Assembly (NCBI RefSeq): GCF_003574035.1
Contig: NZ_QWKY01000016.1
Coordinates: 1-55,271 of the forward strand
From: Meiothermus hypogaeus
Lineage (GTDB): Bacteria > Deinococcota > Deinococci > Deinococcales > Thermaceae
DNA length: 55,271 nt
Direction: 5' to 3'
Positions 8,937 through 17,436 of this stretch are shown in pieces; position 1 is the stretch's first letter; every line of letters begins with the position of its first letter. The position numbers and the translations under genes are program-made. The notes below the pieces were generated by a model. The model was not told the DNA's origin. It ran no database searches and worked only from the letters and a program-made list of their open reading frames with translations.

Positions 8937-8965
8937 TTGACGAAGAGACCAGAACTGGCTACTAT
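8937..8965 (+). promoter_or_regulatory. tRNA-Leu promoter
   Basis: A -35 TTGACG (8937-8942), a 17-base spacer and a -10 TACTAT (8960-8965) end 14 bases before the tRNA. The remaining sequence between potA and this promoter (8750-8936) shows no gene. Confidence 0.75.
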
Positions 8966-8979
8966 TCTTTTTGCCCTGA

Positions 8980-9066
8980 GCCGGGATGGCGGAATTGGTA
9001 GACGCACATGATTCAGGGTCATGCGCCCGCAAGGGTGTGCAGGTTCAAGTCCTGTTCCCGGCACCA
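8980..9066 (+). tRNA. tRNA-Leu (anticodon CAG)
   Basis: The acceptor arm GCCGGGA (8980-8986) pairs with TCCCGGC (9056-9062), followed by discriminator A and encoded CCA. The anticodon stem CATGA/TCATG encloses TTCAGGG, giving anticodon CAG at 9014-9016. A long variable arm (CGCCCGCAAGGGTG) and the GGTTCAAGTCC T arm are typical of a class II leucine tRNA. It has its own promoter and terminator. Confidence 0.97.
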
Positions 9067-9071
9067 AGCAA

Positions 9072-9096
9072 CCCCTCTTTCTGGAGGGGTTTTTTT
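9072..9096 (+). terminator. Rho-independent terminator after tRNA-Leu
   Basis: The stem CCCCTC/GAGGGG with a six-base loop is followed by seven T, six bases after the tRNA CCA end. Confidence 0.9.
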
Positions 9097-9197
9097 GCTG
9101 GGGTCTTCCTGCTCATACAAGGCGACCCACCCCACTTTTCTCTCTCATCAAAGGGTGCTAGACTCATATTGGCTAAGTTCTCCCGAGATTCAAAGGG

Positions 9198-9225
9198 GGG
9201 TGGGTGCAAACCCACCCTTCTTTCT
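9198..9225 (+). promoter_or_regulatory. Leader hairpin before rimP (possible attenuator)
   Basis: A perfect 8-bp stem GGGTGGGT/ACCCACCC closes a GCAA tetraloop, followed by a pyrimidine run TTCTTTCTT, directly before the rimP ribosome site. This resembles an intrinsic terminator and could act as an attenuator. In several bacteria the nusA operon leader is regulated, so control here is plausible but unproven. Confidence 0.5.
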
Positions 9226-9243
9226 TGGGAAGGAGGTGATCGA

Positions 9244-9741
9244 GTGGAGCCAGATAATCCTCAGACAGAAGGGACTGCTGCCGAAAGCAGCCGTGTGCTC
9301 CAGTGGGATCAACTGGCCGAAAGCGTCTTGTCGCCACTCGGCTACGACGTACTCGAGGCCAGCCTCAAGGGCGGCAAGAGCCGGGTGCTGCTGGTACGCA
9401 TCGAGCGTAAGGACGAGGTACCCGTCTCGGTCTCGGATCTGGAACGGGCCAACCGTGCCCTGGGGGCCCGGCTGGATCAGCTCGAGGCCCTGTTACCTGA
9501 GCATTACCTGCTCCAGGTCGAGTCGCCCGGCGCCGACCGCCCGCTCTATACCGCCCGTCACTTTGAGCGCTTTGTGGGGCTAAAAGTCAGGGTGCGTAGC
9601 CCAGAAGGCAACTTTACCGGGCGGGTGGGGCCGGTCAGGGGCGATGCGGTGGAGTTCTTGCTCGAGAAAGATGAGACTCGCACCCTCAAGCTGGGCACCT
9701 TCAAGGCCCATCTGGCAGAGTGGCCGGACAAACCAAGGTGA
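9244..9741 (+). CDS. rimP: Ribosome maturation factor RimP
   Basis: This 165-residue protein is needed for 30S subunit maturation. Family features are WDQLAESVLSPLGYDVLEASL at the N-terminal alpha/beta domain, then HYLLQVESPGADRPLYTARHFERFVGLKV, the highly conserved core (EVSSPGxDRPL type), and a C-terminal SH3-like domain. The GTG at 9244 was chosen because GGAGGTGAT lies just upstream; a longer open frame runs upstream through the tRNA and is not coding. It starts the rimP-nusA-ylxR-infB cluster. Confidence 0.93.
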   Translation: MEPDNPQTEGTAAESSRVLQWDQLAESVLSPLGYDVLEASLKGGKSRVLLVRIERKDEVPVSVSDLERANRALGARLDQLEALLPEHYLLQVESPGADRPLYTARHFERFVGLKVRVRSPEGNFTGRVGPVRGDAVEFLLEKDETRTLKLGTFKAHLAEWPDKPR

Positions 9742-9801
9742 GCCATTTGGCTCACAGCCTTATCGCTATAAGCCCTAAAACACAAAAAGGAGGCAAAATC
9801 C

Positions 9802-10986
9802 GTGAACAAAGAATTTGTAGACGCCCTTTCCCAGGTAGCCCACGAGCGCGGGGTTACTGCCGAAGAGTTGATCTCTAACTTCGAGGAGGCCCTGCGGCTG
9901 GCCTATCTGCGGCAGAAGGGTTTTCGCCAGAAAGAAGTGGAAGAAGAAGGCAAAGGCCCCATTGTGGAGGTACACCTGGACACCCAGGAGGGTAACCTCG
10001 AGGTGCTGGAAATCAAGCGAGTGGTGGAAACCGTCGAGGATCCCGATAAGGAAATCGACCTGGCTACCGCACAAAAATACGACCCCGAAGTGGCCGTGGG
10101 CGAGGAGATGGAGTTCCCGGTAGACCCGGAGGAATTCAGCCGCATTGCGGTGCAGATTGCCAAACAGGTGCTCACCCAGCGCCTCAAGGAAGCCGAGCGC
10201 ACCCGCGTTCACAACGAATACAAAGATAAAGAAGGCGAGGTGGTGACCGGCAGCGTGGCCCGGGTGGACAACCGGGGCAACGTGTATGTGGAGCTCGGAC
10301 GAGGCGAAGCCCTGATGCCCCCAAAAGAGCAAATTCCCACCGAGCGCTATCACCCCGGTCAGCGGGTGAAGGTCTATTTGAAGCAGGTGCAGCGCTCAGC
10401 CAAGGGCCCCAGCCTGGTGGTCTCCCGCGCCAATGAAGAGCTCCTGCGCTATTTGCTGCGCCAGGAAGTGCCCGAGATTGCCGAGGGCATCGTGGAGGTC
10501 AAGGCTGTGGCCCGCGAACCCGGCAGCCGCTCCAAGGTGGCAGTGATGAGCCACAACCCCAACGTAGATCCCATCGGAGCCTGCATCGGGCACAAAGGCC
10601 AGCGCATTCAGGCGGTGTCGGCTGAGCTGGGCCGTGAGCGGGTGGACATTATCCAGTGGAGCCCAAACCCCAAGGAGTTCATTCGCAATGCGCTCTCGCC
10701 CGCTACCGTAGGTGAAATCCTGATCGAGCCTGCTACCACTGAGGATGGTAAAAACCGTGCCACCGTGGTAGTGGCCAAGGACCAACACTCACTGGCCATT
10801 GGCAAGGCCGGTCAAAACGTGCGCCTGGCTTCTAAGCTAACTGGCTACGAGATTGATTTTGAGGAAGCCGAGGAGATCACCGACCTCGACGCCGCCATCC
10901 TCAAGGCTGCCGAAAAGGAAGAGGGTGTAAAGGTCTCGCAAGACGCCAAGAGCCGCTTCGAGAGCCTTTTCAAGGAAGGTGAGTAG
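9802..10986 (+). CDS. nusA: Transcription termination/antitermination factor NusA
   Basis: This 394-residue protein has the N-terminal RNA polymerase-binding domain (about 1-125), an S1 domain (about 130-200: GEVVTGSVARVDNRGNVYVELG) and two KH domains, including VDPIGACIGHKGQRIQ and AIGKAGQNVRLASKLTGYEID. A GTG start follows AAAAAGGAGG. NusA binds elongating polymerase and nascent RNA to modulate pausing and termination. The short acidic C-terminal extensions seen in E. coli are absent, as in most bacteria. Confidence 0.96.
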   Translation: MNKEFVDALSQVAHERGVTAEELISNFEEALRLAYLRQKGFRQKEVEEEGKGPIVEVHLDTQEGNLEVLEIKRVVETVEDPDKEIDLATAQKYDPEVAVGEEMEFPVDPEEFSRIAVQIAKQVLTQRLKEAERTRVHNEYKDKEGEVVTGSVARVDNRGNVYVELGRGEALMPPKEQIPTERYHPGQRVKVYLKQVQRSAKGPSLVVSRANEELLRYLLRQEVPEIAEGIVEVKAVAREPGSRSKVAVMSHNPNVDPIGACIGHKGQRIQAVSAELGRERVDIIQWSPNPKEFIRNALSPATVGEILIEPATTEDGKNRATVVVAKDQHSLAIGKAGQNVRLASKLTGYEIDFEEAEEITDLDAAILKAAEKEEGVKVSQDAKSRFESLFKEGE

Positions 10987-10988
10987 TC

Positions 10989-11354
10989 ATGTCGCACGGC
11001 TCAGGTCAGTCGAAGATTGCTTTGGCCCAGGACCTGAGCTTCGTGCTCCGCAACGGAGGCAGGATGCCAACGGCTAAACACATCCCTATGCGTCAGTGCA
11101 TTGCTTGCCGTGAGCGCAGGCCCAAGCACGAATTGTTGCGGATTGTGCTTACGGAGGCAGGCCCCGTCCTCGACCCAACCGGACGCAAGCCCGGACGCGG
11201 TGCTTATGTGTGCCCCGACAAACCCGAGTGCTGGGTCGAGAAAAAGTTGCGTCGCTTTGCTGGGGCCAAGGCCCAGGAACTTTCGCAGGCTTTACAAACC
11301 GTTCTTGGAAGGGTCGAAAGTCAGGCGCCTCAGGTCGGTAAACCTTCGACCTGA
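10989..11354 (+). CDS. YlxR/RnpM-family RNA-binding protein
   Basis: The core MRQCIACRERRPKHELLRIV and GRKPGRGAYVCP is diagnostic of the YlxR family, the small protein encoded between nusA and infB; in Bacillus and Clostridium it has been linked to RNase P RNA. The frame starts at ATG 10989, two bases after nusA, giving 121 aa. An internal ATG at 11064, preceded by GGAGGCAGG, would give 96 aa, closer to the usual family length, and may be the true start. Confidence 0.88.
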   Translation: MSHGSGQSKIALAQDLSFVLRNGGRMPTAKHIPMRQCIACRERRPKHELLRIVLTEAGPVLDPTGRKPGRGAYVCPDKPECWVEKKLRRFAGAKAQELSQALQTVLGRVESQAPQVGKPST

Positions 11355-11390
11355 GACATGCGACCTGCGACATATACATAGGAGGTCAGC

Positions 11391-13106
11391 ATGGCAAAAA
11401 TCAGAATCTATCAGCTCGCTAAAGAGCTTGGCATGACCAACGACGAGCTGCTGAAAATCCTCGACGATATGGGGGTGGCCTATAAGTCCCATGCCAGCAC
11501 CCTCGAGGACACCACCGCCGAGGCCATCAAGGAACTTATCGGCGAGCAAAAAGTAGCCGAAGCTAAGCGAAAAGCCGAGGAAGCCCGCAAGTCCATTCCC
11601 CACCGCCCTCCGGTGGTGGTGATTATGGGGCACGTTGACCACGGCAAGACCAGCTTGCTGGACTACCTGCGCAAAAGCCGCATTGCCGAGAAGGAGGCCG
11701 GGGGCATCACCCAGCATGTGGGGGCTTTTGAAGTTAAAACCCCCGGCGGCACGGTGGTCTTTATCGATACCCCTGGTCACGAAGCCTTCACCACCATCCG
11801 CCAGCGGGGGGCCAAGGTCGCGGATATAGCGGTTATCGTCATTGCGGCCACCGAAGGGGTCATGCCCCAGACCAGGGAAGCCATCGCCCACGCCAGGGCC
11901 TCCGGGGCCAAGGTTATCTTTGCTGCGAATAAGATGGACTTGCCAGGAGCCGACATAAATAAGGTTCACCAGGACCTTATGCAACTCGGCATGGTACCGG
12001 TGGCTTACGGGGGGGACGTGGAAGTGCTGCCCATATCGGCCAAGACGGGCCAGGGGATTCCAGATCTGCTCGAGACCATCCTGCTGACAGCCGAGCTCGA
12101 AGACCTGCGGGCCGACCCCAAAGCCGAGGCCCAGGGGGTTATCCTGGAAGCGCGGGTAGACAAGCAAGCGGGGGTTTTGGTGAGCCTCTTGGTACAGCAA
12201 GGCACCCTGAAGATTGGCGATTTTGTGGTAGCCGGTGAACACTGGGGCAAAATCAGGGCCATGTCCGATGCCGAGGGCGCCCGGCGCAGCGAGGCCGGGC
12301 CGGGCAGCGCCGTACAGGTGTTAGGTTTTTCGGATTTGCCGGTGGCTGGCGACACTTTCACCTGGGTGCCCGATCAGGTCGCGGCCAAGGAAATCACGGA
12401 GGAACGCATCCTTGAGCGCAAGGCCAGCCAGGAGGTTGCTGAGCTGGGCCGGGCCCGCAATTTAGCTGACTTAATGCGCTCCATGCACGAAGCCGAGCAG
12501 AAAGAAATCAACCTGATCCTGCGTACCGACACCCAGGGTTCTCTAGAAGCCATTCAAAACATCCTGGCCAAGGAGTCCACCGAAGAAGTCAAGATTCACG
12601 TGCTGCTGGCCGGGGTCGGAGCCCCCAGCGAATCGGATGTGCTGCTGGCCTCTACCGCCAATGGGGCCATCCTCTCCTTCAACGTCAACCCCAGCGGCTC
12701 GGTCAAGAAAATGGCCGAACAAAAGGGGGTGCCGCTGCAAACCTTCCGCATCATCTATGAGCTGATTGACGAGATTCGCAAGATGGTCAAGGGGCAGCGC
12801 GAACCGGTATTCAAGGAAGAAATCCTAGGCACCGCCGAGGTGCGGGCCATCTTTAAGCTCTCGAGGGGTACCATCGCGGGCTGCATGGTCACCTCGGGCA
12901 AGATCACCCGCAACGCCGATATACGGGTGTTGCGCAAGGGCAAGGAAATCTGGAAAGGCAAGATTGAGGGCCTAAAGCGCGTCAAGGACGACGTGCGCGA
13001 AGTGGCTCAGGGTTTCGAGTGTGGGATCTTGCTGGAAGGCTTCACCGAGTTCCAGGAGGGCGATATCCTCGAGGCCACCCAGCAGGTCGAGGTGGCCACG
13101 GACTAG
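11391..13106 (+). CDS. infB: Translation initiation factor IF-2
   Basis: This 571-residue factor brings fMet-tRNA to the 30S subunit. It has a short N-terminal IF2_N domain (IRIYQLAKELGMTNDELL), then the GTPase domain with G1 GHVDHGKT (80-87), G3 DTPGH (126-130) and G4 NKMD (180-183). Domains II, III and the tRNA-binding IV follow (SRGTIAGCMVTSGKI region). The length equals that of Thermus-type IF-2, much shorter than the enterobacterial protein. A ribosome site AGGAGG precedes the ATG. It is the last gene of the nus cluster. Confidence 0.97.
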   Translation: MAKIRIYQLAKELGMTNDELLKILDDMGVAYKSHASTLEDTTAEAIKELIGEQKVAEAKRKAEEARKSIPHRPPVVVIMGHVDHGKTSLLDYLRKSRIAEKEAGGITQHVGAFEVKTPGGTVVFIDTPGHEAFTTIRQRGAKVADIAVIVIAATEGVMPQTREAIAHARASGAKVIFAANKMDLPGADINKVHQDLMQLGMVPVAYGGDVEVLPISAKTGQGIPDLLETILLTAELEDLRADPKAEAQGVILEARVDKQAGVLVSLLVQQGTLKIGDFVVAGEHWGKIRAMSDAEGARRSEAGPGSAVQVLGFSDLPVAGDTFTWVPDQVAAKEITEERILERKASQEVAELGRARNLADLMRSMHEAEQKEINLILRTDTQGSLEAIQNILAKESTEEVKIHVLLAGVGAPSESDVLLASTANGAILSFNVNPSGSVKKMAEQKGVPLQTFRIIYELIDEIRKMVKGQREPVFKEEILGTAEVRAIFKLSRGTIAGCMVTSGKITRNADIRVLRKGKEIWKGKIEGLKRVKDDVREVAQGFECGILLEGFTEFQEGDILEATQQVEVATD

Positions 13107-13132
13107 AACGCTATGCAGACTGTTCTGTTGTC

Positions 13133-13369
13133 ATACCAGATTTGCTTGATTCGTTACCGTTCGGTAACGAATCAACAGGGCCGAAGTTATCCGCGTAGCG
13201 GAGGGCGATACCGCCCCTTGGAAAGGGAGACGCTTTCTTCGCCGACCGTCAGTGAAGGGCCATCGGCCCCCGGCTAGCGCCGGTACTCAAGGGAGGGGTG
13301 TGCTCTAGGATTCAAAAAGACAACCTATGGGGGTTTTAGTTTTGTAAACTGTCTTTTTGAATCCGGTAA
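13133..13369 (+). repeat. Dispersed hairpin repeat, copy A (with about 72-bp insert)
   Basis: This is one of three copies of a MITE-like repeat in the window. It starts ATACCAGATT, then carries a perfect 14-bp inverted repeat TTGATTCGTTACCG/CGGTAACGAATCAA with a TT loop (13148-13177), a conserved middle (gccgaagttatccgcgtagc) and a terminal inverted repeat built on GATTCAAAAAGACA/GTCTTTTTGAATC. Relative to copies B and C it holds about 72 extra bases, bounded by direct repeats AAGGGAG at 13223 and 13289. It occupies most of the 354-bp gap between infB and the SecD-like gene. Confidence 0.85.
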
Positions 13370-13460
13370 TAGAGGGTGTGACCAATAGGGTATTCGCCGT
13401 TTCCCCTGTTAGTTGTCTGCGGCCCATACCCTCGAGCCCCCTTCAGCAACGGTGGTGTCC

Positions 13461-14195
13461 ATGGGAAACGTCGCGCGGTGGGTTTTCAATCTGTTGTTCA
13501 CCCTGATTCCGGTGATCCTGCTGGTAGTGTTCTTCGTGAGCCTGTCTACGTTTTTTCGCGACCTGAACGAATACCGCGCCAAGCAGGCCCAGGCCGAGCT
13601 GGCCCGCCTTGAAGCTGTTCAGTTGCGGGCTGTGGGGAATGTGAATACCCAAACCCTGGAACAAGCCCGTCGCATCTTAACGCAGCGGCTGCAACACATT
13701 GGGGTGCGGGGCTTTCGGATCGAGGTACAGAACAGCACCATAACCGTGCGCTTACCAAAGCTCGAGGCGGCGGAGCGCAACCGGGTCAATGCTTTACTTA
13801 CGCAACGGGGAAATCTGGCCCTTCAGCTGGTCAAAACAAGCGCCAATAACCGTTCCGTCGCTCAAATCCGGCCCACCGATCTGGAGGCACCCGCCCTTAC
13901 CAACCGTGACCTGGAGAGGGTACAAGCGGGCCAGGGGGAGTCGGGCCGTCCGGCCCTGACCCTGCGTCTGAATCGGGAGGGAGCAGCCAGGTTCGCCCGC
14001 CTTACCTCAGCGAATGTGGGCCGCCGGGTGGCCATCGTGGTCGATGGACGTATCCTGATTGCCCCCACCATTCGGGGCCCCATCACCGGCGGCGCCGTGT
14101 CCATCCAGGGCTTCACAGCTCAAGAGACGGAGCGCCTCAGCGACCTGTTGCAAACAGCCCCCCTGCCGGTGCGACTTGAAGTGGTCAAACCCTAA
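13461..14195 (+). CDS. SecD-like protein: one membrane anchor plus P1-type periplasmic domain
   Basis: This protein of about 244 aa has one N-terminal membrane helix (WVFNLLFTLIPVILLVVFFV), a short coiled-coil-like stretch, then a soluble domain. That domain shares the SecD pattern: LEQARRILTQRLQHIGVRG (compare SecD RTVIENRVNAIGV), RPALTLRLNREGAARFARLTSANVGRRVAIVVDGRILIAPTI and ITGGAVSIQGF. The SecDF six-helix bundle is missing. It lies upstream of full secDF and may be an accessory or decoy P1 domain in protein export. The ATG at 13461 is chosen; a TTG at 13413 is possible. Confidence 0.75.
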   Translation: MGNVARWVFNLLFTLIPVILLVVFFVSLSTFFRDLNEYRAKQAQAELARLEAVQLRAVGNVNTQTLEQARRILTQRLQHIGVRGFRIEVQNSTITVRLPKLEAAERNRVNALLTQRGNLALQLVKTSANNRSVAQIRPTDLEAPALTNRDLERVQAGQGESGRPALTLRLNREGAARFARLTSANVGRRVAIVVDGRILIAPTIRGPITGGAVSIQGFTAQETERLSDLLQTAPLPVRLEVVKP

Positions 14196-14225
14196 GCTGC
14201 GTTATAAAGTAATCTAGCTGTATTT

Positions 14226-14546
14226 ATGAAGCACTGGCAACGCTGGACGGCCCTCGCTACCCTGGCCTTGCTGGCCCTGGGGCCAGGGCTCTTCTGGTCG
14301 CCCAGCAAGGTCAAGGCTGGAAGTGGCCTAAGTCAGGGCTGGACTGCCGTTCCCCTGCCCCAACCACTGCTCGAGGCTAAAACCAAACTCAACCCTTTGG
14401 GTGCCAGCCTGATGGCCGTAGCCCCTGGGCCAACCACCCGCAACTGCCCTATCCCGGTCTATTCTCAGATTCCTTCATATTCAAATCCGACCTCCCATGG
14501 GCGGCTGTACCTGGTGTACGCCCGTCTACAAACCGACGGTGGCTAG
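14226..14546 (+). CDS. Small secreted protein of unknown function
   Basis: This 106-residue protein has a hydrophobic signal (WTALATLALLALGPGLFW). The mature part is rich in Pro, Gly and Ser and ends LYLVYARLQTDGG. I recognise no family. There is no obvious ribosome site before the ATG at 14226. It lies between two SecD-related genes on the same strand, so it may be co-transcribed with them. It could be spurious, but the signal peptide argues for a real gene. The 176 bases between it and secDF hold no other gene. Confidence 0.5.
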   Translation: MKHWQRWTALATLALLALGPGLFWSPSKVKAGSGLSQGWTAVPLPQPLLEAKTKLNPLGASLMAVAPGPTTRNCPIPVYSQIPSYSNPTSHGRLYLVYARLQTDGG

Positions 14547-14722
14547 CACCCGAGCCCTCTCTTAGCTATGCATAAACCCCCTGGCTAAATGCGAAAGGCC
14601 AGAACGCTACAAAGCCGATGGTCTGCAGACAAGCCATGCGCAACATCTTCAAGTTGACGCCCAGGACATGAGCTCTTAACCCTCGAGGTCGCTCAAACCT
14701 CGACCCCAGCTGAGGAACCAAC

Positions 14723-17002
14723 ATGACCAATCGTTTGTGGAAAGCCGTTTTTCTGATAGGGCTGCTCATTGCGGCCATTGTGGGGCTTTTTCGCCCCTGG
14801 GAAGCCCGCAACCCGCAAAACCCTTTGCTACCGCGCGACGGCCTGATTCGCCTGGGCCTCGACCTGCAAGGGGGCCTGCGCATCACGCTCAAGGTAGTCA
14901 ACCCCAACCCCGACCCGTCTGTTGCTAAAACCGAACTCGACGTAGCCCGCACCGTCATCGAGAATCGTGTCAATGCCATTGGGGTTGCAGAACCCCTGGT
15001 ACAGGTGCAGGGCAACGACCGCATTATCGTTGAGTTGCCGGGTCTGAAGCAGGATCAGCAAGAGCGGGCCCTGGGCCTGATTGGCCAGACCGCCAGGCTC
15101 GAGTTCCGCATCGTTAACCAGGGGGCTACCGGCACCACGGTCGCCCAAATTAACGAGCAACTACGCAGCTCAGGCCTGAGTGGGGCCGCCCTGGCGGCGC
15201 GTCGAGCCGAGCTCGAGAAAAACCTGTACAAGCTCGAGGATCTGGGCCCTCCCCTCCTCACCGGCACCGACCTGCGCACCGCCAATGCCTCGTTCGACCA
15301 GTTTGGCCGACCCCAGGTAGATATGGAGTTCACCCCTGAGGGGGCCAAAAAGTTTGAGGAGGCCACCCGGGCCAACGTGGGCCGCCAGCTGGCTGTAGTG
15401 CTGGACGACAAGGTCTACACTGCCCCCAACATCCGCCAGGCCATCGCGGGTGGGCGAGCCGTCATCGAAGGGCTTTCGGGCGTGCAGGAAGCCTCCGACA
15501 TCGCCCTGGTGCTGCGCTCGGGTTCGCTGCCGGTCAAGCTGGAAGTGGCCGAGACCCGCGCCATTGGCCCCACCCTGGGCCAGGATGCCATCAATGCCGG
15601 TATTCAGGCTGGGATTATCGGCACGGTTTTGCTTTTTGCCCTGATTTTCGCCTACTACGGCTTCTGGATGGGGCTGGTCGCCGCACTGGGCCTGATCTAT
15701 ACTTCCATCCTGCTGCTGGCCTCTATCTCCTTGCTGGGCGCAACGCTGACCCTGCCGGGCATTGCCGGCCTGATTCTGACTCTGGGTGCGGCGGTAGACG
15801 GCAACGTGCTTTCCTTTGAGCGCATCAAGGAAGAGCTCAAGATGGGCAAGAAGTTCCGCCAGGCCATTCCGGGTGGCTTCTCCCATTCCATCATCACCAT
15901 TCTGGACGTCAACATGTGCCATCTGCTGGCCGCAGCCGCGCTCTACCAGTACAGCACCGGCCCGGTGCGGGGCTTTGCTGTGATGCTGGCGCTGGGGGTG
16001 GTAACTTCGGTCTTCTCCAACCTGATTTTTAGCCGCTGGCTCCTGGAAACCATTGGCGACCGGCGGGAAGTGAAGCCCCCCTACTGGCTGTGGGGCACCA
16101 AAATCAACTTCCTGGGCATCTCGCGCTACGTGACCGCCGCTTCGCTGTCCCTGGCGCTGGTTGCTGCTGGTGTTGTTTTCGTAAAGGGCTTCAACTTTGG
16201 CATCGACTTCACCGGCGGCACTGCTTTTACCATCCGGGTGCCCGAGAGTATCCGGGCCGACCAGATTCGCAGTTTCCTGGACAATACCGGTATCACCGAG
16301 GTGCGTGGGGCCGAGTCGGTCATCACCTCGCTTTCCAGCGTGAGTGGTAACGAGTACTCGGTACGCGTGCGGCAGGTGAGCGAGGAGCAACGCATCGAGC
16401 TGGAGAAGAAGTTCCAGGAAGGCTTACAGGCCACCATTCTGCAGTCCGAAACAGTAGGCCCGGCCATTGGGGCCGAGCTGCGGCGAAATACCATTTTTGC
16501 TGTGCTGGTGGGACTGGCGCTTATTTTGATTTATGTGGCCTTCCGCTTCGACTGGGTATTTGGGGTAGCCAGCGTGATTGCGGTGGGCCACGATGTGGCA
16601 ATTGTGGCCGGGATGTACAGCTTGCTGGGATTGGAGTTTTCGATTCCGACAGTAGCCGTCTTGCTCACCATCGTGGGCTTCTCTATCAACGACTCGGTCA
16701 TCATCTCGGATCGCATCCGGGAAAACCTCAAACTCATGCGGGGTCGCACCTACTACGAAATCGTGAATACCTCCATCAACCAGACGCTTTCCCGCACCCT
16801 CATGACCTCGCTCTCGACCATGCTGCCCATCCTGGCCTTGCTGTTCCTGGGAGGGCCGGTGCTGCGCGACTTCTCTCTGGCTATCTTTGTGGGCTTTATC
16901 GTAGGAACCTACTCCTCCATCTATGTGGTCTCGGCGCTGGTGGTCTGGTACAAAACCCGCGAACAACAGCGCAAAACCGCTACCAAAGCCCGCTCGGCCT
17001 GA
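14723..17002 (+). CDS. secDF: Fused protein translocase subunit SecDF
   Basis: This 759-residue membrane protein combines SecD and SecF. The SecD half has an N-terminal helix, GLIRLGLDLQGGLRITL (D1 motif), the P1 periplasmic domain, and the bundle with LTLGAAVDGNVLSFERIKEEL (D4). The SecF half begins near residue 465 with SRYVTAASLSLALVAAG, has FNFGIDFTGGT, and ends with SINDSVIISDRIREN and a last helix near the Arg/Lys-rich tail. It uses the proton gradient to pull exported proteins through SecYEG. Fusion of SecD and SecF is known in Thermus. A terminator follows closely. Confidence 0.96.
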   Translation: MTNRLWKAVFLIGLLIAAIVGLFRPWEARNPQNPLLPRDGLIRLGLDLQGGLRITLKVVNPNPDPSVAKTELDVARTVIENRVNAIGVAEPLVQVQGNDRIIVELPGLKQDQQERALGLIGQTARLEFRIVNQGATGTTVAQINEQLRSSGLSGAALAARRAELEKNLYKLEDLGPPLLTGTDLRTANASFDQFGRPQVDMEFTPEGAKKFEEATRANVGRQLAVVLDDKVYTAPNIRQAIAGGRAVIEGLSGVQEASDIALVLRSGSLPVKLEVAETRAIGPTLGQDAINAGIQAGIIGTVLLFALIFAYYGFWMGLVAALGLIYTSILLLASISLLGATLTLPGIAGLILTLGAAVDGNVLSFERIKEELKMGKKFRQAIPGGFSHSIITILDVNMCHLLAAAALYQYSTGPVRGFAVMLALGVVTSVFSNLIFSRWLLETIGDRREVKPPYWLWGTKINFLGISRYVTAASLSLALVAAGVVFVKGFNFGIDFTGGTAFTIRVPESIRADQIRSFLDNTGITEVRGAESVITSLSSVSGNEYSVRVRQVSEEQRIELEKKFQEGLQATILQSETVGPAIGAELRRNTIFAVLVGLALILIYVAFRFDWVFGVASVIAVGHDVAIVAGMYSLLGLEFSIPTVAVLLTIVGFSINDSVIISDRIRENLKLMRGRTYYEIVNTSINQTLSRTLMTSLSTMLPILALLFLGGPVLRDFSLAIFVGFIVGTYSSIYVVSALVVWYKTREQQRKTATKARSA

Positions 17003-17021
17003 CACATTCCATCGCGTCTTG

Positions 17022-17049
17022 ACCTTCCCTGGAATAGGGAAGGTTTTTT
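17022..17049 (+). terminator. Rho-independent terminator after secDF
   Basis: A 9-bp perfect stem ACCTTCCCT/AGGGAAGGT with a GGAAT loop runs into a T run, 20 bases after the secDF stop. Confidence 0.92.
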
Positions 17050-17073
17050 GATTTCATAAAGACCACACACCTC

Positions 17074-17237
17074 ATACCGGATTCAAAAAGACAGTTTACA
17101 AATCCAAAAACACCAGAGGCTGTCTTTTTGAATCCTAGAGCACACCATTCCAAGGGGCGGTATCGCCCTCCGCTACGCGGATAACTTCGGCCCTGTTGAT
17201 TCGTACCGAATGGTAACGAATCAAGCGAATCTGGTAT
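17074..17237 (-). repeat. Dispersed hairpin repeat, copy B
   Basis: This is the second copy of the MITE-like repeat, in inverted orientation. Read on the minus strand it begins ATACCAGATTCGCTTGATTC and ends GAATCCGGTAT, so its outermost 11 bases form imperfect terminal inverted repeats. The Lys-box-like hairpin (GGATTCAAAAAGACAG with its complement) and the conserved middle are intact. The first palindrome carries a base loss and a substitution. It lies just after the secDF terminator. Confidence 0.85.
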
Positions 17238-17436
17238 CGCCTATTCGGCGCACGGCGTTCGCCATAGAGCGCTCTTCACATAGCATGAGCCTCCCGAGAA
17301 TATAGAATCCTCTATCCGAGACAGAACAGCGGCAACGTCTGTGAAGGGCGCGATATGTATCCAGCATGGCCAAACCGCTGGGTGCAAGCACTTCTGTGGG
17401 GCAAATTGCCCTCTCGAGCTACGCTACCCTGGTGAC

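Noticed and set aside
10989-11063. 25-residue N-terminal extension of the YlxR protein
   Set aside because: Not removed, but doubtful: it is atypical for the family, and ATG 11064 has its own ribosome site; left as an alternative start.
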